A stretch of DNA of 64,000 nucleotides from Streptomyces asiaticus (GTDB lineage Bacteria > Actinomycetota > Actinomycetes > Streptomycetales > Streptomycetaceae): NCBI RefSeq assembly GCF_018138715.1, contig NZ_JAGSHX010000006.1:1426001-1490000 (forward strand), given 5' to 3'. The stretch's first letter is position 1, and every line of letters starts with the position of its first letter. Positions 1 through 8,274 of the stretch are shown here, piece after piece. Under the pieces are notes generated by a model, which made no database searches, was not told the DNA's origin, and saw only the letters and a program-made list of their open reading frames with translations. Position numbers and translations under genes: made by a program.

Positions 1-575
1 ACGCAGTGGATATGCGCCCGCGGGATCGCGTTCACGGCCGGGTTGTCCAGCCGGACCGGCTGCTGGAGGCAGCGCACCGGCTGATCCGACAGCATCGACC
101 GCAGCCACTCCACATCCGCCGGTTCGGTCACCCCGAACAGACCCGAGGACGGCTCCATCCCGGCCAGGGGTGGTATCCGCCAGCCGCTCTCGGACGTCAG
201 GGCCTGGTCGATCATGGCCTGGGTGAAGGGCATGACATCGACCGCGCTCTCGCCGTCCTCCGGGACCATGGCGTCGAGATAGACCAGCTGCGCGATCCGC
301 TCCGGGACCCGGTTGGCGGCGGACGAGATGACCAGCCCGGCGTAGCTGTGCCCGACGAGCACGACATCGGTGAGGTCTTCCTCGGTGATCAGCCCGACGA
401 TGTCGTCGACATGCGTATCCAGCCCCACCTCCGGGCCCGCCAGATGCGCCGTGTCGCCGTAGCCGGTCAGCGTCGGCGCCAGCACCCGATGCCCGGCCGC
501 CGTCAGCAGCGGGACCACCCGCTCCCAGCACTGCCCGCTGTGCCAGGCACCGTGCACCAGCAAATATGTCGACAT
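1..575 (-). CDS. alpha/beta hydrolase, C-terminus beyond the window edge
   Basis: The frame is open from an ATG at 575 to base 1, so about 191 residues are visible and the C-terminus is missing. It begins MSTYLLVHGAWHSGQCWE, the HGAW oxyanion-hole segment typical of small esterase-like alpha/beta hydrolases. The nucleophile elbow reads GHSYAG. A likely acid-region strand (LVYLDAMVPEDGES) follows, and a cap region with tryptophans comes next. The family covers esterases, salicylate-esterase-like enzymes and signal-hydrolysing proteins, so the substrate cannot be named. The promoter region holds two copies of a GGGACAnTGTCCC palindrome, pointing to tight repression by a regulator that is not in this window. 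The gene sits alone, tail-on to the window edge. Confidence 0.85.
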   Translation of the reverse strand, partial: MSTYLLVHGAWHSGQCWERVVPLLTAAGHRVLAPTLTGYGDTAHLAGPEVGLDTHVDDIVGLITEEDLTDVVLVGHSYAGLVISSAANRVPERIAQLVYLDAMVPEDGESAVDVMPFTQAMIDQALTSESGWRIPPLAGMEPSSGLFGVTEPADVEWLRSMLSDQPVRCLQQPVRLDNPAVNAIPRAHIHC

Positions 576-605
576 AGTCCTACTCCATCCCCACACCGAA
601 TAAAC

Positions 606-643
606 GGGACACTGTCCCGATTGACGATATGGGACAGTGTCCC
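606..643. promoter_or_regulatory. paired 13-bp palindromes, probable TetR-type operator
   Basis: GGGACACTGTCCC at 606-618 and GGGACAGTGTCCC at 631-643 are each perfect 6-1-6 palindromes and are reverse complements of each other. Their starts are 25 bp apart, and they lie 30-70 bp upstream of the hydrolase start at 575. Spacing and symmetry suit two repressor dimers on a promoter. The binding protein is an inference; no regulator gene lies beside it in the window. Confidence 0.6.
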
Positions 644-670
644 GCTTAGCAAGCGGGGACGGCACGGCGG

Positions 671-1549
671 TCAGGAGTTGATCTCGTACGGGTCGCCGTA
701 GACCTTCCACTTCAACGGGGGCGCCAGGTCGAAGTTCTTCTCGTTGAGGAACTTCCGCTGCTCGGTGTCGACCCGGCTGGTGTCGCTGTGCGCCTCCTCG
801 CTCTTCATGGCCTCCTTACGGGCGTCGAGGAAGGCGTTGAGGTAGGTGGTCTCATTGCCGCCCTGCGCCGGGGACTTGGCCTTGGACAGGGCGGTCTTAC
901 GGATGCCGCCGAAGCTGTACTTGCTGTTGCCGGGGCCGTGCATCACGATCGCGTCGTAGTAGATGAACTGGCCGAGCGCGCCCACGCCGTCGTCCTTGCC
1001 CTGCTTGACGGCCGGGTTGAAGTAGACGCGGTCGCGCTCGTGCTCCTGGGCGTCCTGGAACGCCTTGTCGGCGGCGGCCTTCTTCCAGTCCTTGGTGAAG
1101 TTCGGGTCGAGACCGTCGTGGGAGTCGGTGCCGTCGACGTCGCGCAGCGCGGGGAGGTACTTGGCCAGGACGTTGCCGGGCTTCTGCTGGGTGTAGTACT
1201 CGACGAGTTCCAGCATGTCGCCGGTGCCGGAGCAGAATCCGATGATGCCCGCGGTGTAGCCGCGGCCGTCGCCTATGTCCTCGATGTACTTGAACTGGGC
1301 GCGCCAGTCGAGCGAGGAGTTCTCGGCGCTGGAGACCAGCTTCATGGCGATCTCCTTCTTCGCCGGGTCGTCCAGGCCGCTCGCCGCCGCGGCCTTGTGC
1401 GCCGAGTGGGTGTGGCGCACATCCGACGAGGACGGCAGGTGGTCGGACGCCTGCCCGACTCCGACGCCGGTGAAGACGAGCGCGGCCGGTACCGTGACGG
1501 CCACGGCCGCGAGGCCGATCCTCCTGTGCATGGGGGACATGGGGGACAT
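671..1549 (-). CDS. csnA: secreted GH46 endo-chitosanase
   Basis: This 292-residue protein hydrolyses beta-1,4 bonds in chitosan outside the cell. The N-terminus (MHRRIGLAAVAVTVPAALVF) is a signal peptide with a positive start and hydrophobic core. The mature domain matches GH46 enzymes such as Streptomyces N174 chitosanase along its length, including SSAENSSLDW and IEDIGDGRGYT. The catalytic Glu is about residue 76 and the Asp about residue 94, equivalent to E22 and D40 of N174. It ends in the family-typical YGDPYEINS. The ATG at 1549 has ACGGAG just upstream; a second in-frame ATG at 1531 would shorten the signal peptide by six residues. A CsnR-type operator lies about 90 bp upstream (1638-1656), implying induction by chitosan oligomers. 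Confidence 0.95.
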   Translation of the reverse strand: MSPMSPMHRRIGLAAVAVTVPAALVFTGVGVGQASDHLPSSSDVRHTHSAHKAAAASGLDDPAKKEIAMKLVSSAENSSLDWRAQFKYIEDIGDGRGYTAGIIGFCSGTGDMLELVEYYTQQKPGNVLAKYLPALRDVDGTDSHDGLDPNFTKDWKKAAADKAFQDAQEHERDRVYFNPAVKQGKDDGVGALGQFIYYDAIVMHGPGNSKYSFGGIRKTALSKAKSPAQGGNETTYLNAFLDARKEAMKSEEAHSDTSRVDTEQRKFLNEKNFDLAPPLKWKVYGDPYEINS

Positions 1550-1637
1550 GGGGACTCCGTTCCTTGTCGACTGTGGGGGAAGTGCGCGCGGCCGCCCCAG
1601 GGCACGCCGGGGCAGCCCCGGCCCCCTGAGGCGATCC

Positions 1638-1656
1638 GTTAGGAACCTTTCCTAAC
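1638..1656. promoter_or_regulatory. CsnR-type operator upstream of csnA
   Basis: GTTAGGAACCTTTCCTAAC is a perfect 8-bp inverted repeat around CCT. It resembles the TTAGGAAA-TTTCCTAA box bound by the ROK-family repressor CsnR at Streptomyces chitosanase genes. It lies 89 bp upstream of the csnA ATG, between csnA and the 3' end of the next gene, so it can act only on csnA. No csnR gene is in the window. Confidence 0.75.
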
Positions 1657-1768
1657 CATTCAAGCGAGCGCGTCGTGTCCACCACAAGGGTTTGGACGCC
1701 ATTCAGCGCCATTCGACAAAGAAGCAACCCGTGTCGTACCGCCCCGGGAGGCGGCCCCAACCCCCTTG

Positions 1769-3055
1769 TTACGACTGGGGGATGGGCATCGCGGGGTCCG
1801 CGCCGCCGGTCGCTCCGGGACGCTTTCCGGTCGCCCCCGAAGCCCCGGCCCCGGACGGTCCGGCCGAAGCCCCGCCGCCGGACGGTCCGGCGGGAACGGC
1901 CGGCTCGGCCGCACCCTCGGCCGCGGCCGGTACCTCCGTCACCGGCCGGGCCGCGATCGCCCGCCACCACGGCTCCAGCGGCAGCCCCTGCTCCGGCTCG
2001 AACGGCTGGCCAGGACGCGGAACGGCCACATTCGCCCCGGCCTCCTCGGCCGCCGCCACCGTGCCCTCGGCGGGCTCCTCCCACGGGTGCGGGGCGAGGT
2101 TGAAGGTGCCCCAGTGGATCGGCAGCATGATCCCCCGCACCGGGTCCCCGCCCTGGAGATCGAGATGGGCCCGCATGCCCTCCTCGGGGGTCATGTGGAT
2201 GTCCGGCCAGTAATCGGAGTAGGCACCGATCTGGATCATGGTCGCGTCGAACGGCCCGTGCGCCGCGCCGATCTCCGCGAAACCGGGGAAGTAGCCGGTG
2301 TCCCCGCTGTGGTAGATCCGGCGCCCGGAACCCGCCACCACCCAGGAGGCCCACAGAGTGTGCTGGGTGTTGCGCAGCCCGCGACCGCAGAAGTGGCGGG
2401 CGGGGGTGGCGGTGAGCGTGAGCCCGGCGACCTCGGTGGACTCGTGCCAGTCCAGCTCGGTCATCCGCTCGGCCGGGACGCCCCAGCGCTCCAGATGGGC
2501 CCCCACCCCGAGCGGGACGACGAACATCGCGTGGCTCCGCACCAGCGCCCGGACCGTGGGCATGTCCAGATGGTCGTAGTGATCATGGGAGATGACCACC
2601 GCGTCCACCGGCCCCAGCTCCCGCAGCGGCACCGGCACCGGGTGCAACCGCTTGGGCCCCACCATCGAGAAGGGCGAACAGCGCTGTCCCCAGACGGGGT
2701 CGAACAGCACCCGCCGCCCGTCGATCTCCGCCAGCACACTGGAGTGCCCCATCCAGGTCAGCCGCAGCCCGGAGGCGGGAGGGGTGGCCAGATCGGCGAC
2801 GGTGGTGGGGTGCACCGGCACGGTCCCGGCCGGGGCCCGGCGGACGCGCTCCTCCTTGCGGAAGTAGGTGGACGCGAGCTTCAGCATCGAGCCCGACGGG
2901 GCGGTACGGGCCCCCACCGGGTTGACGAACACACCGTTCACGAAGTTCGGCGACCGCCGGATGCGCTCCATCCGCTCCCCACCGGGATCCGCTCCGAAGG
3001 CGGCGGGGCGCAGGGCGGCGGTGAGCCGGGAACGTGTCGGATGTAAGCCGGTCAC
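1769..3055 (-). CDS. metallo-beta-lactamase-fold hydrolase, UlaG/NAPE-PLD-like
   Basis: A 428-residue hydrolase with the metal-binding signature SHDHYDHLD, preceded by GHSSVLAEIDGRRVLFDPVWG and followed by HFCGRG, HSGDTGYF and LPIHWGTF, which supply the other metal-ligand histidines and aspartates. This order is that of the UlaG/NAPE-PLD-like branch of the MBL superfamily rather than true beta-lactamases. The last 60 or so residues are a low-complexity Ala/Gly/Pro tail with GAS and PSG repeats. I chose the GTG at 3055 because CTGGAGG lies 6-12 bases upstream; the frame stays open to 3121 but without a Shine-Dalgarno. It follows the GNAT gene by 69 bp on the same strand. The substrate is unknown. 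Confidence 0.85.
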   Translation of the reverse strand: MTGLHPTRSRLTAALRPAAFGADPGGERMERIRRSPNFVNGVFVNPVGARTAPSGSMLKLASTYFRKEERVRRAPAGTVPVHPTTVADLATPPASGLRLTWMGHSSVLAEIDGRRVLFDPVWGQRCSPFSMVGPKRLHPVPVPLRELGPVDAVVISHDHYDHLDMPTVRALVRSHAMFVVPLGVGAHLERWGVPAERMTELDWHESTEVAGLTLTATPARHFCGRGLRNTQHTLWASWVVAGSGRRIYHSGDTGYFPGFAEIGAAHGPFDATMIQIGAYSDYWPDIHMTPEEGMRAHLDLQGGDPVRGIMLPIHWGTFNLAPHPWEEPAEGTVAAAEEAGANVAVPRPGQPFEPEQGLPLEPWWRAIAARPVTEVPAAAEGAAEPAVPAGPSGGGASAGPSGAGASGATGKRPGATGGADPAMPIPQS

Positions 3056-3124
3056 GGGGCCTCCAGGGTGAGAGGGCGGGAGCACTCCAACGAGCGGTGC
3101 CGTTGGGCTGCAATGACACAACTC

Positions 3125-4012
3125 TTACGAGGGGTGACCTTGTTCCGGAACGGTGCGCTCGGCCGCGATGAAGGACAGCAGCAGGTGGTCCTCCAGCGGG
3201 CGATAGCCGAGACGCTGATAGAGGGCGTTGCTGGTGGGGTTGTCGAGATCGGTGAAGAGCAGGACCTCCTGCACCCCGGCGGCCCGCGCGGCCCCGCTCA
3301 CGGCGGCCGTGGCGGCGCCCGCGTAGCCGCGTCCGCGCAGCTCGGGCGGGGTGTAGACCAGGGAGACCCGGGCCATGCCGGCGATCGTACGGCTGATCCC
3401 GGCACAGGCCACCGGCCGGCCGTCGAGCTCCCACACCGTGATCCCGTCATGGCCGAGCTTGTCGTCCACCTGCGCCGCGACATCGTCCCTCAGCGCGCCG
3501 GTCTCGCGGGCGAACCCCTCGTACCAGGTGATCAGCAGGTCCCGGTCGGCGGTGGTGGCGATCCGGGGCCGCCCCGGTGGGGCCGGATCGGGCGGGGTGA
3601 GGGCATCGAGACGATAGAGCCGGTGGGTCTGCTCGACGGTGGCCACCGCACCGGTGAGGTCCTCCCAGGCGGTGGCGAAGGTCTCGGCGGTCTCGCGCCC
3701 CGCGTTCACTCCGGTGACCTTCAGCTCGCCGTCCCGGGCGAGGATACGGGCGAGGGCCCGGGACGCCTCGCCGGAGAGGGCGGAGAGCAGCGGGGGGTAG
3801 GGCGGCGTGCACAGGAACGCGCCCTCCACCGCCCCGCCCTCTCCGGTCCACCAGCCGTAGACCGGCGGCTCGTCGCCGTATCTGCCGCTGCCCGCCACCG
3901 TCAGGGAGGAGACCACCGTGAGCAAAGTGGTGTTCCGGGCCGGGTGGGTGCGCAGGAAGCCACCCGCCGCGACCCGGAACTCCTCGAGGTCGTACGTCAC
4001 CGTCCACGCCAT
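3125..4012 (-). CDS. GNAT-family N-acetyltransferase
   Basis: A 295-residue acetyltransferase. The C-terminal half is a standard GNAT domain: a core strand VSLVYTPPELRGRGYAG carries the acetyl-CoA pyrophosphate-binding loop (RGRGYA), and the final strand-helix contains NPTSNALYQRLGYRP. The N-terminal half (MAWTVTYDLEEFRVAAGGFL) is a degenerate GNAT-like module, as in two-lobed actinobacterial proteins of this size. The ATG at 4012 has TGGAGC upstream; the frame could start at 4054, but those 14 residues look like leader. It probably shares a transcript with the MBL-fold gene. The acceptor is unknown. Confidence 0.85.
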   Translation of the reverse strand: MAWTVTYDLEEFRVAAGGFLRTHPARNTTLLTVVSSLTVAGSGRYGDEPPVYGWWTGEGGAVEGAFLCTPPYPPLLSALSGEASRALARILARDGELKVTGVNAGRETAETFATAWEDLTGAVATVEQTHRLYRLDALTPPDPAPPGRPRIATTADRDLLITWYEGFARETGALRDDVAAQVDDKLGHDGITVWELDGRPVACAGISRTIAGMARVSLVYTPPELRGRGYAGAATAAVSGAARAAGVQEVLLFTDLDNPTSNALYQRLGYRPLEDHLLLSFIAAERTVPEQGHPS

Positions 4013-4133
4013 GTGCTCCAGGCTGGCGCGTGGCGGCGGAGCGGCGCACCTCAATTTCCTCGCTTCCGGCCGGACGCCCGCTCGGCGCCGGTCAGCGGCG
4101 ACCGAACAGCGGCGGCCGGTCAGCGGCGGCCGG

Positions 4134-5039
4134 TCAGCAGCTCAGGTTGGAGCCGGGGGTGGTGCCGAGTATCTGGACGAACCGCTGGTAGGCGTCTATT
4201 CGGCTCTGCACCTGGCCGGGGTTGCCGCCGTTGCACTCCAGGCTGCCGTTGATCGCGCGGATGGTCTCGCCGAAGCCGCGCTGATTGACCATGGCGTCGT
4301 GCGGGGTCATCGAACCGGCCCCGCGCTGGGTGTTCCAGAACCACAGGGCGGTCTTCCAGGACACCGCGGCGTCCCGCTCCACCAGCCAGGGGTTGCCGAG
4401 CAGATCGATGCCGAGCGCGTCGCCCGCGGCCTTGTAGTTGAAGTTCCAGCTGAGCTGGATCGGGCCGCGGCCGTAGTACGCCGCCTGGCCCGCGGGGCAG
4501 CCGTAGGGCTGGTTCCAGTCGCAGTAGTGCGGGTAGTTGGAGGTGTTCTGCTCCACGATGTGGACCAGGCCGCCGGTTTCGTGGTTGACGTTCGCCAGGA
4601 AGGCGGCCGCCTCCTGCTTCTTGACGGTGTCGCTGCCGGTGTTGGCGAAGCCGGGGTAGGCGCTCAGGGCGGCGGTCAGGCCCTGGTAGGTGTAGAACGA
4701 GTTCCGGTTCGGGAACATCTGGTTGAACTGCGCCTCGCTCACCACGAAGCCGCTCGGGTTCTGGCCCTCGCCGCCGCAGTCGTAGGGCTCCCAGTACCAG
4801 GTGCTGATCACCGGGTCATAGCCCGGGTTGTCGTGCTCCGCGCGGTAGTACTTGCCGTCGGTGTACCGGACGATGTCACCGGTGACGTACGGCTTGCCGG
4901 CCACCCAGTTCGGGTAGTCGCAGGCCGCCTGGGCGGTCGTTCCCGCCGCCGAGGCCGTCGAGGCCATGGGCATGACAAGCACACTCGCGCACACCGCCGC
5001 GGTCGCCGCGAGCGGCGCCAGAACACGTCTCTTCCGCAT
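4134..5039 (-). CDS. secreted GH19 chitinase with N-terminal CBM5/12
   Basis: A 301-residue chitinase. Residues 1-32 form a signal peptide ending ASTASAAG. Residues about 40-88 (CDYPNWVAGKPYVTGDIVRY through WYWEPYDC) are a CBM5/12 chitin-binding module with its aromatic residues intact. The catalytic GH19 domain follows, with HETGG (Glu about 154) and VEQN (Glu about 163), the two catalytic glutamates of Streptomyces ChiC-type enzymes. YYGRGPIQLSWNFNY and a Cys-containing C-terminus complete it. GAAGGAG lies 9 bases upstream of the ATG. A perfect 15-bp inverted repeat of chi-box type at 5093-5128 precedes the gene, so regulation by chitin or N-acetylglucosamine is likely. With csnA it forms a small chitin/chitosan-degrading group under separate control. 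Confidence 0.95.
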   Translation of the reverse strand: MRKRRVLAPLAATAAVCASVLVMPMASTASAAGTTAQAACDYPNWVAGKPYVTGDIVRYTDGKYYRAEHDNPGYDPVISTWYWEPYDCGGEGQNPSGFVVSEAQFNQMFPNRNSFYTYQGLTAALSAYPGFANTGSDTVKKQEAAAFLANVNHETGGLVHIVEQNTSNYPHYCDWNQPYGCPAGQAAYYGRGPIQLSWNFNYKAAGDALGIDLLGNPWLVERDAAVSWKTALWFWNTQRGAGSMTPHDAMVNQRGFGETIRAINGSLECNGGNPGQVQSRIDAYQRFVQILGTTPGSNLSC

Positions 5040-5092
5040 GGGGCCGATCTCCTTCGTGTGGGGGGCCCTGCAACTTCGAGGAACACTCAAGC

Positions 5093-5128
5093 GGTTTGGT
5101 CTATACCAGTCAAGGTATAGACCAAACC
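5093..5128. promoter_or_regulatory. chi-type operator (DasR-box-like) of the chitinase gene
   Basis: GGTTTGGTCTATACC (5093-5107) and GGTATAGACCAAACC (5114-5128) form a perfect 15-bp inverted repeat with a 6-base spacer. Each arm contains a near-copy of the TGGTCTAGACCA motif shared by DasR sites and Streptomyces chi promoter repeats. It sits 54-89 bp upstream of the chitinase start, at promoter distance. Confidence 0.7.
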
Positions 5129-5232
5129 TTTGTGCGGGGATGAGCAAAAGGGCGGACATCACGGGATGACCGGAAGAGCGGACATCACGGGATGCCGGAA
5201 GAAAGGCGCCGGGGCCGGTGGTGCCGGTTCCG

Positions 5233-5805
5233 TCAGTCCGGCAGCAGGTGTGACACCAGGGTGCGCGCCCATTCGGCGGTGGGGGCCTGGTCGGTGAAGA
5301 CGGCCCGGTAGTAGAGGGGGGCGAGCAGAGCCTCGGTGGCGCGTTCGACGGTCGGGGCCCAATTGCCCCGGGCACGTTCCCGGTCGAGCATGGCCTGGAG
5401 CTGCTGCTGACGCTCTCCGGTGCACGCACTGGCGCCTTGCTCCCCGGCCGTGCCGATGGTGGCGCGCACCAGAGGGAGGGTGTCCGGGTCGTTGAGGTCC
5501 TTGGCGAGGTCGGACGCATAGCGTTCCAGGTCACCGCGGAGACTTCCGGTGTCCGGCACCACGTTGCCGTCGGAGAAGCGGCTGGTCGCGACGTCGGCGA
5601 GCAGGTCGCCGACGGAGCCCCAGCGGCGGTAGACCGTGGTGGCGTGCACGCCCGCCCGGGCGGCCACGACCGGGATCGTCAGCAGTTCGTCGGCCTCGTC
5701 GGTGAGCAGTTCCTTGACGGCCCGGTGGACGGCCGCGCGGATGCGGGCGGAGCGGCCGCCGGGCCGGCTGCCTGTGCGGGGCACGGAGGAAGTCGTAGCG
5801 GGCAT
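5233..5805 (-). CDS. TetR-family repressor of the divergent MFS gene
   Basis: A 190-residue TetR-type regulator. Residues about 20-65 form the helix-turn-helix (RIRAAVHRAVKELL, then IPVVAARAGVHATTVYRRWGS), with the canonical TTVYRRW recognition helix. The C-terminal all-helical ligand domain ends TAEWARTLVSHLLPD, as in TetR_C subfamilies tied to efflux pumps. It is divergent from the MFS gene at 5905, and the 99-bp gap is filled with inverted repeats sharing the core CGCACTGATC. That is the usual layout for autorepression plus control of the pump. The effector is unknown. Confidence 0.9.
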   Translation of the reverse strand: MPATTSSVPRTGSRPGGRSARIRAAVHRAVKELLTDEADELLTIPVVAARAGVHATTVYRRWGSVGDLLADVATSRFSDGNVVPDTGSLRGDLERYASDLAKDLNDPDTLPLVRATIGTAGEQGASACTGERQQQLQAMLDRERARGNWAPTVERATEALLAPLYYRAVFTDQAPTAEWARTLVSHLLPD

Positions 5806-5816
5806 GTCGCCAGTAT

Positions 5817-5889
5817 CGCACTGATCGCTGCTTTTTTAGCGCAGCGATCAGTGCGTTAGTGGTACCTTGGGGCCACTAACGCACTGATC
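5817..5889. promoter_or_regulatory. multi-copy TetR operator in a divergent promoter
   Basis: Two nested inverted repeats fill the gap between tetR and the MFS gene. CGCACTGATCGCTGC (5817-5831) pairs with GCAGCGATCAGTGCG (5841-5855). A 17-bp arm at 5846-5862 pairs perfectly with 5873-5889. The core CGCACTGATC thus appears three times, with the middle copy shared by both repeats. This suggests co-operative or alternative occupancy controlling both divergent promoters. Confidence 0.7.
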
Positions 5890-5904
5890 ACTGCGAGGCC
5901 GTAT

Positions 5905-7158
5905 ATGCCCATTGAATCCGCCGCCACCGCCGCACCGCCCGTCGCCGATCCGCACCACGTGCCACGGAAGGGTGCATTCCGCTCCGTGGCCGCCACCTTT
6001 GTCCTCTTCCTGGCCGCCTCCAGCGCACCCTCCCCGCTCTATGTGATCTACCAGCAGCAATGGCGGTTCACGGCGTGGGTGCTGACCCTCGTCTTCGCCC
6101 TCTATGTGGTCGGCCTGCTGGGCTCGCTGCTCGTGGTCGGAGCGCTGTCGGACCATCTCGGCCGCCGGCCGGTGCTCGCCGCGGCGATCGGCCTGGAGAT
6201 GGTCGCGCTCACGCTGTTCCTCACCGCCGGGAACGTGGTCGTCCTGGCCGCCGCCCGGGTGCTGCAGGGCATCGCCACCGGGGCGGCGACGACCACCCTG
6301 AGCGCCACCCTCGTCGACCTCGAACCGCCGCACGCCCGTGGCCGCGCGGGCGCCGTCACCTCGGTGTCCCCCCTGACCGGGCTCGCCCTCGGCGCTCTCG
6401 GCTCCGGTGTGCTGGTGGAGTTCGGCCCCGCCCCGACCCGGCTGGTCTACGCGCTGCTGTTCGGCGGAATGGTGCTGGCGGCGGTGGCCGTCGCCGTCCT
6501 GCCGGAGACGTCTCCCCGTCGGCCGGGAGCCGTCGCATCCCTGCGTCCGCGGGTCGCCATGCCCGCACATCTGCGCGCGGACATCCTCCCGGTGGTGCCG
6601 GCGATGATCGCGGGCTGGGCCCTGGCCGGGATGTACCTCTCGCTCGGCCCGTCCGTCGCGGCCAAGTTGCTGGGGCTGCACAGTCATCTGGTCGGCGGCG
6701 TCGTCGTGACGCTCCTGACCGGCACCGGCGCGCTCGCGGTCTTCCTGCTCCGCTCCCGGTCCGCGTCCTCGCTGCTGACGCCCTCGTCCGCACTGCTCGG
6801 GCTCGGCACCCTGATATCACTCGCCGGAATAGCGGAGGACCTCACCTGGCTTGCCGCCGTCGGCACCGTCGTCGCGGGCCTCGCCCTCGGTGCGTCGGTG
6901 CTGGCGACGTTCGGCACCTTCGCCCGGGTCGCCGAGCCGCACGAGCGCAGCGCGGTCTTCGCGCTGGCGAACGTCATCGCCTATCTGGGAAACAGCGTGC
7001 CCGCCGTACTCGGGGGAATCGCCGTCACCACCCTGGGACTGAGGACCGCCGCCGAGAGCTACGCGCTGGCGATCGCGATGATCGCCTTCTCCGTCCTCGT
7101 CCTGCGCCTGAACCGGGTACGGGCGCGGCGCCGTGACGTCATGGCCCCGTGCGGATGA
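5905..7158 (+). CDS. MFS drug-type efflux transporter
   Basis: A 417-residue membrane protein with about 12 hydrophobic segments. Its MFS signature loop between helices 2 and 3 is GALSDHLGRRPVLAAA. The N-terminal first helix ends SSAPSPLYVIYQQQW, a pattern seen in actinobacterial sugar/drug-type MFS pumps. The mid-protein loop (LPETSPRRPGAVASLRP) separates the two six-helix halves. GAGG lies 8-11 bases before the ATG. Divergence from a TetR gene with shared operators suggests a substrate-inducible exporter. The hydrolase gene follows in the same direction after 88 bp and may be co-expressed, so the pair could detoxify one compound; that is inference. Confidence 0.9.
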   Translation: MPIESAATAAPPVADPHHVPRKGAFRSVAATFVLFLAASSAPSPLYVIYQQQWRFTAWVLTLVFALYVVGLLGSLLVVGALSDHLGRRPVLAAAIGLEMVALTLFLTAGNVVVLAAARVLQGIATGAATTTLSATLVDLEPPHARGRAGAVTSVSPLTGLALGALGSGVLVEFGPAPTRLVYALLFGGMVLAAVAVAVLPETSPRRPGAVASLRPRVAMPAHLRADILPVVPAMIAGWALAGMYLSLGPSVAAKLLGLHSHLVGGVVVTLLTGTGALAVFLLRSRSASSLLTPSSALLGLGTLISLAGIAEDLTWLAAVGTVVAGLALGASVLATFGTFARVAEPHERSAVFALANVIAYLGNSVPAVLGGIAVTTLGLRTAAESYALAIAMIAFSVLVLRLNRVRARRRDVMAPCG

Positions 7159-7246
7159 GGGGCCGGCCAACGGCAGAGGATCCCTCGACCGCCGTTTTCA
7201 TCCACTGCCCGATACGGCATTACACAATGCGGAACAAGGAGACACC

Positions 7247-8104
7247 GTGACGACGACAAGCAGGCCCAGGAAGAACCTCGAGGTGCGGCGATCGGACCAC
7301 ACGACGATCCGGTACACGGCCGGCGGTCCCGCCGGAGGGCCGACTCTGGCTCTCATCCACGGCTGGGCATGCGACCGCGGCGACTTCGACGCGGTGACCG
7401 ACCATCTGCCCGAGGACTACCGCGTTCTCGCGATCGACCTCGCCGAGCATGGCGAGTCGCGGTCGACGCGGGACGTCTGGACCATGGAGGAGTTCGCCCG
7501 CGACGTGGCAGCAGTGCTGGAAGCCGAGTCGGTGGACACATGTGTCGTGGCCGGGCACTCCCTCGGCGGGGCGGTCGCCGTCGAAGTCGGCCGGCTGCTC
7601 CCTGCCACGGTCTCTCATGTGGTCGCACTCGACGCGCTGCACTATCTGTCCCTGTTCCCGGCGCTGAGCGACGAACAGACCGACGCGACGCTGCGCATGT
7701 TCCGCGAGGACTTCGCCGGAGCGGTGCGGGGCCTCGTCGAGGGAGGTTCGCCGGCCGGGACCAGCACGGCTCTCAAGGATGCGTACTTCGAGAAGATGGT
7801 CGCGGTGCGGCAGCCCGCGGGTCTGCGTTCCATCGAGGGTCTGGTGCGTTGGGACATGGACGCGGCGCTGCGCGAGACCAAGCAGCCGATCACCGTGTTC
7901 GCGATACGTGACCTGGTGACGCGTGAAGCGATCGACCGCTACGGGGACCGCTTCGACATCGTGCTCGTCGACCTGGGCACCCACCACTTCCAGGTGGAGG
8001 CACCCGAAGGCACGGCGAAGATCCTGGCCGGCGTGGGAACCGAGCAGGGATCCGGGAACCGGCCCTCGCTCGCGGCCCGGGGCCGAGCGCGGGATCAGGT
8101 CTAG
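7247..8104 (+). CDS. alpha/beta hydrolase
   Basis: A 285-residue cytoplasmic hydrolase. Its oxyanion segment is LIHGWACDRGDFD, the nucleophile elbow GHSLGG, and the C-terminal catalytic His lies in GTHHFQVE. I took the GTG at 7247 because AAGGAGA stands 6 bases upstream; the frame is open back to 7133 but the extra residues overlap the MFS gene and look non-coding. The cap region (LFPALSDEQTDATLRMFREDF) is that of haloperoxidase/esterase-like members. It lies downstream of the TetR-controlled MFS gene. No specific substrate can be inferred. Confidence 0.88.
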   Translation: MTTTSRPRKNLEVRRSDHTTIRYTAGGPAGGPTLALIHGWACDRGDFDAVTDHLPEDYRVLAIDLAEHGESRSTRDVWTMEEFARDVAAVLEAESVDTCVVAGHSLGGAVAVEVGRLLPATVSHVVALDALHYLSLFPALSDEQTDATLRMFREDFAGAVRGLVEGGSPAGTSTALKDAYFEKMVAVRQPAGLRSIEGLVRWDMDAALRETKQPITVFAIRDLVTREAIDRYGDRFDIVLVDLGTHHFQVEAPEGTAKILAGVGTEQGSGNRPSLAARGRARDQV

Positions 8105-8274
8105 CGCCCGGGGCGTAGGTGTCGGCGTCCACCTTCCGGGGGCCGGTCGATGGTCACGACGCTGAGGTGCGGCGCTGACACGCCCGCCCCGCCGCGTCAC
8201 CCACGTCTGCCACCTCTCCGTCGAACCCGTCGCCCCCAGGGCGGCACATTCCGTCAAGTCTCCTTGTCCGCAAG

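Noticed and set aside
897..2354. Long open frames opposite and alongside csnA, MBL, GNAT and synthase genes
   Set aside because: Arg/Ala/Gly/Pro-rich translations typical of shadow frames in high-GC DNA, with no domains and overlapping clear genes.
7133..7246. Upstream extension of the alpha/beta hydrolase to 7133
   Set aside because: It overlaps the MFS gene and lacks a start signal; GTG 7247 has AAGGAGA in the right place.
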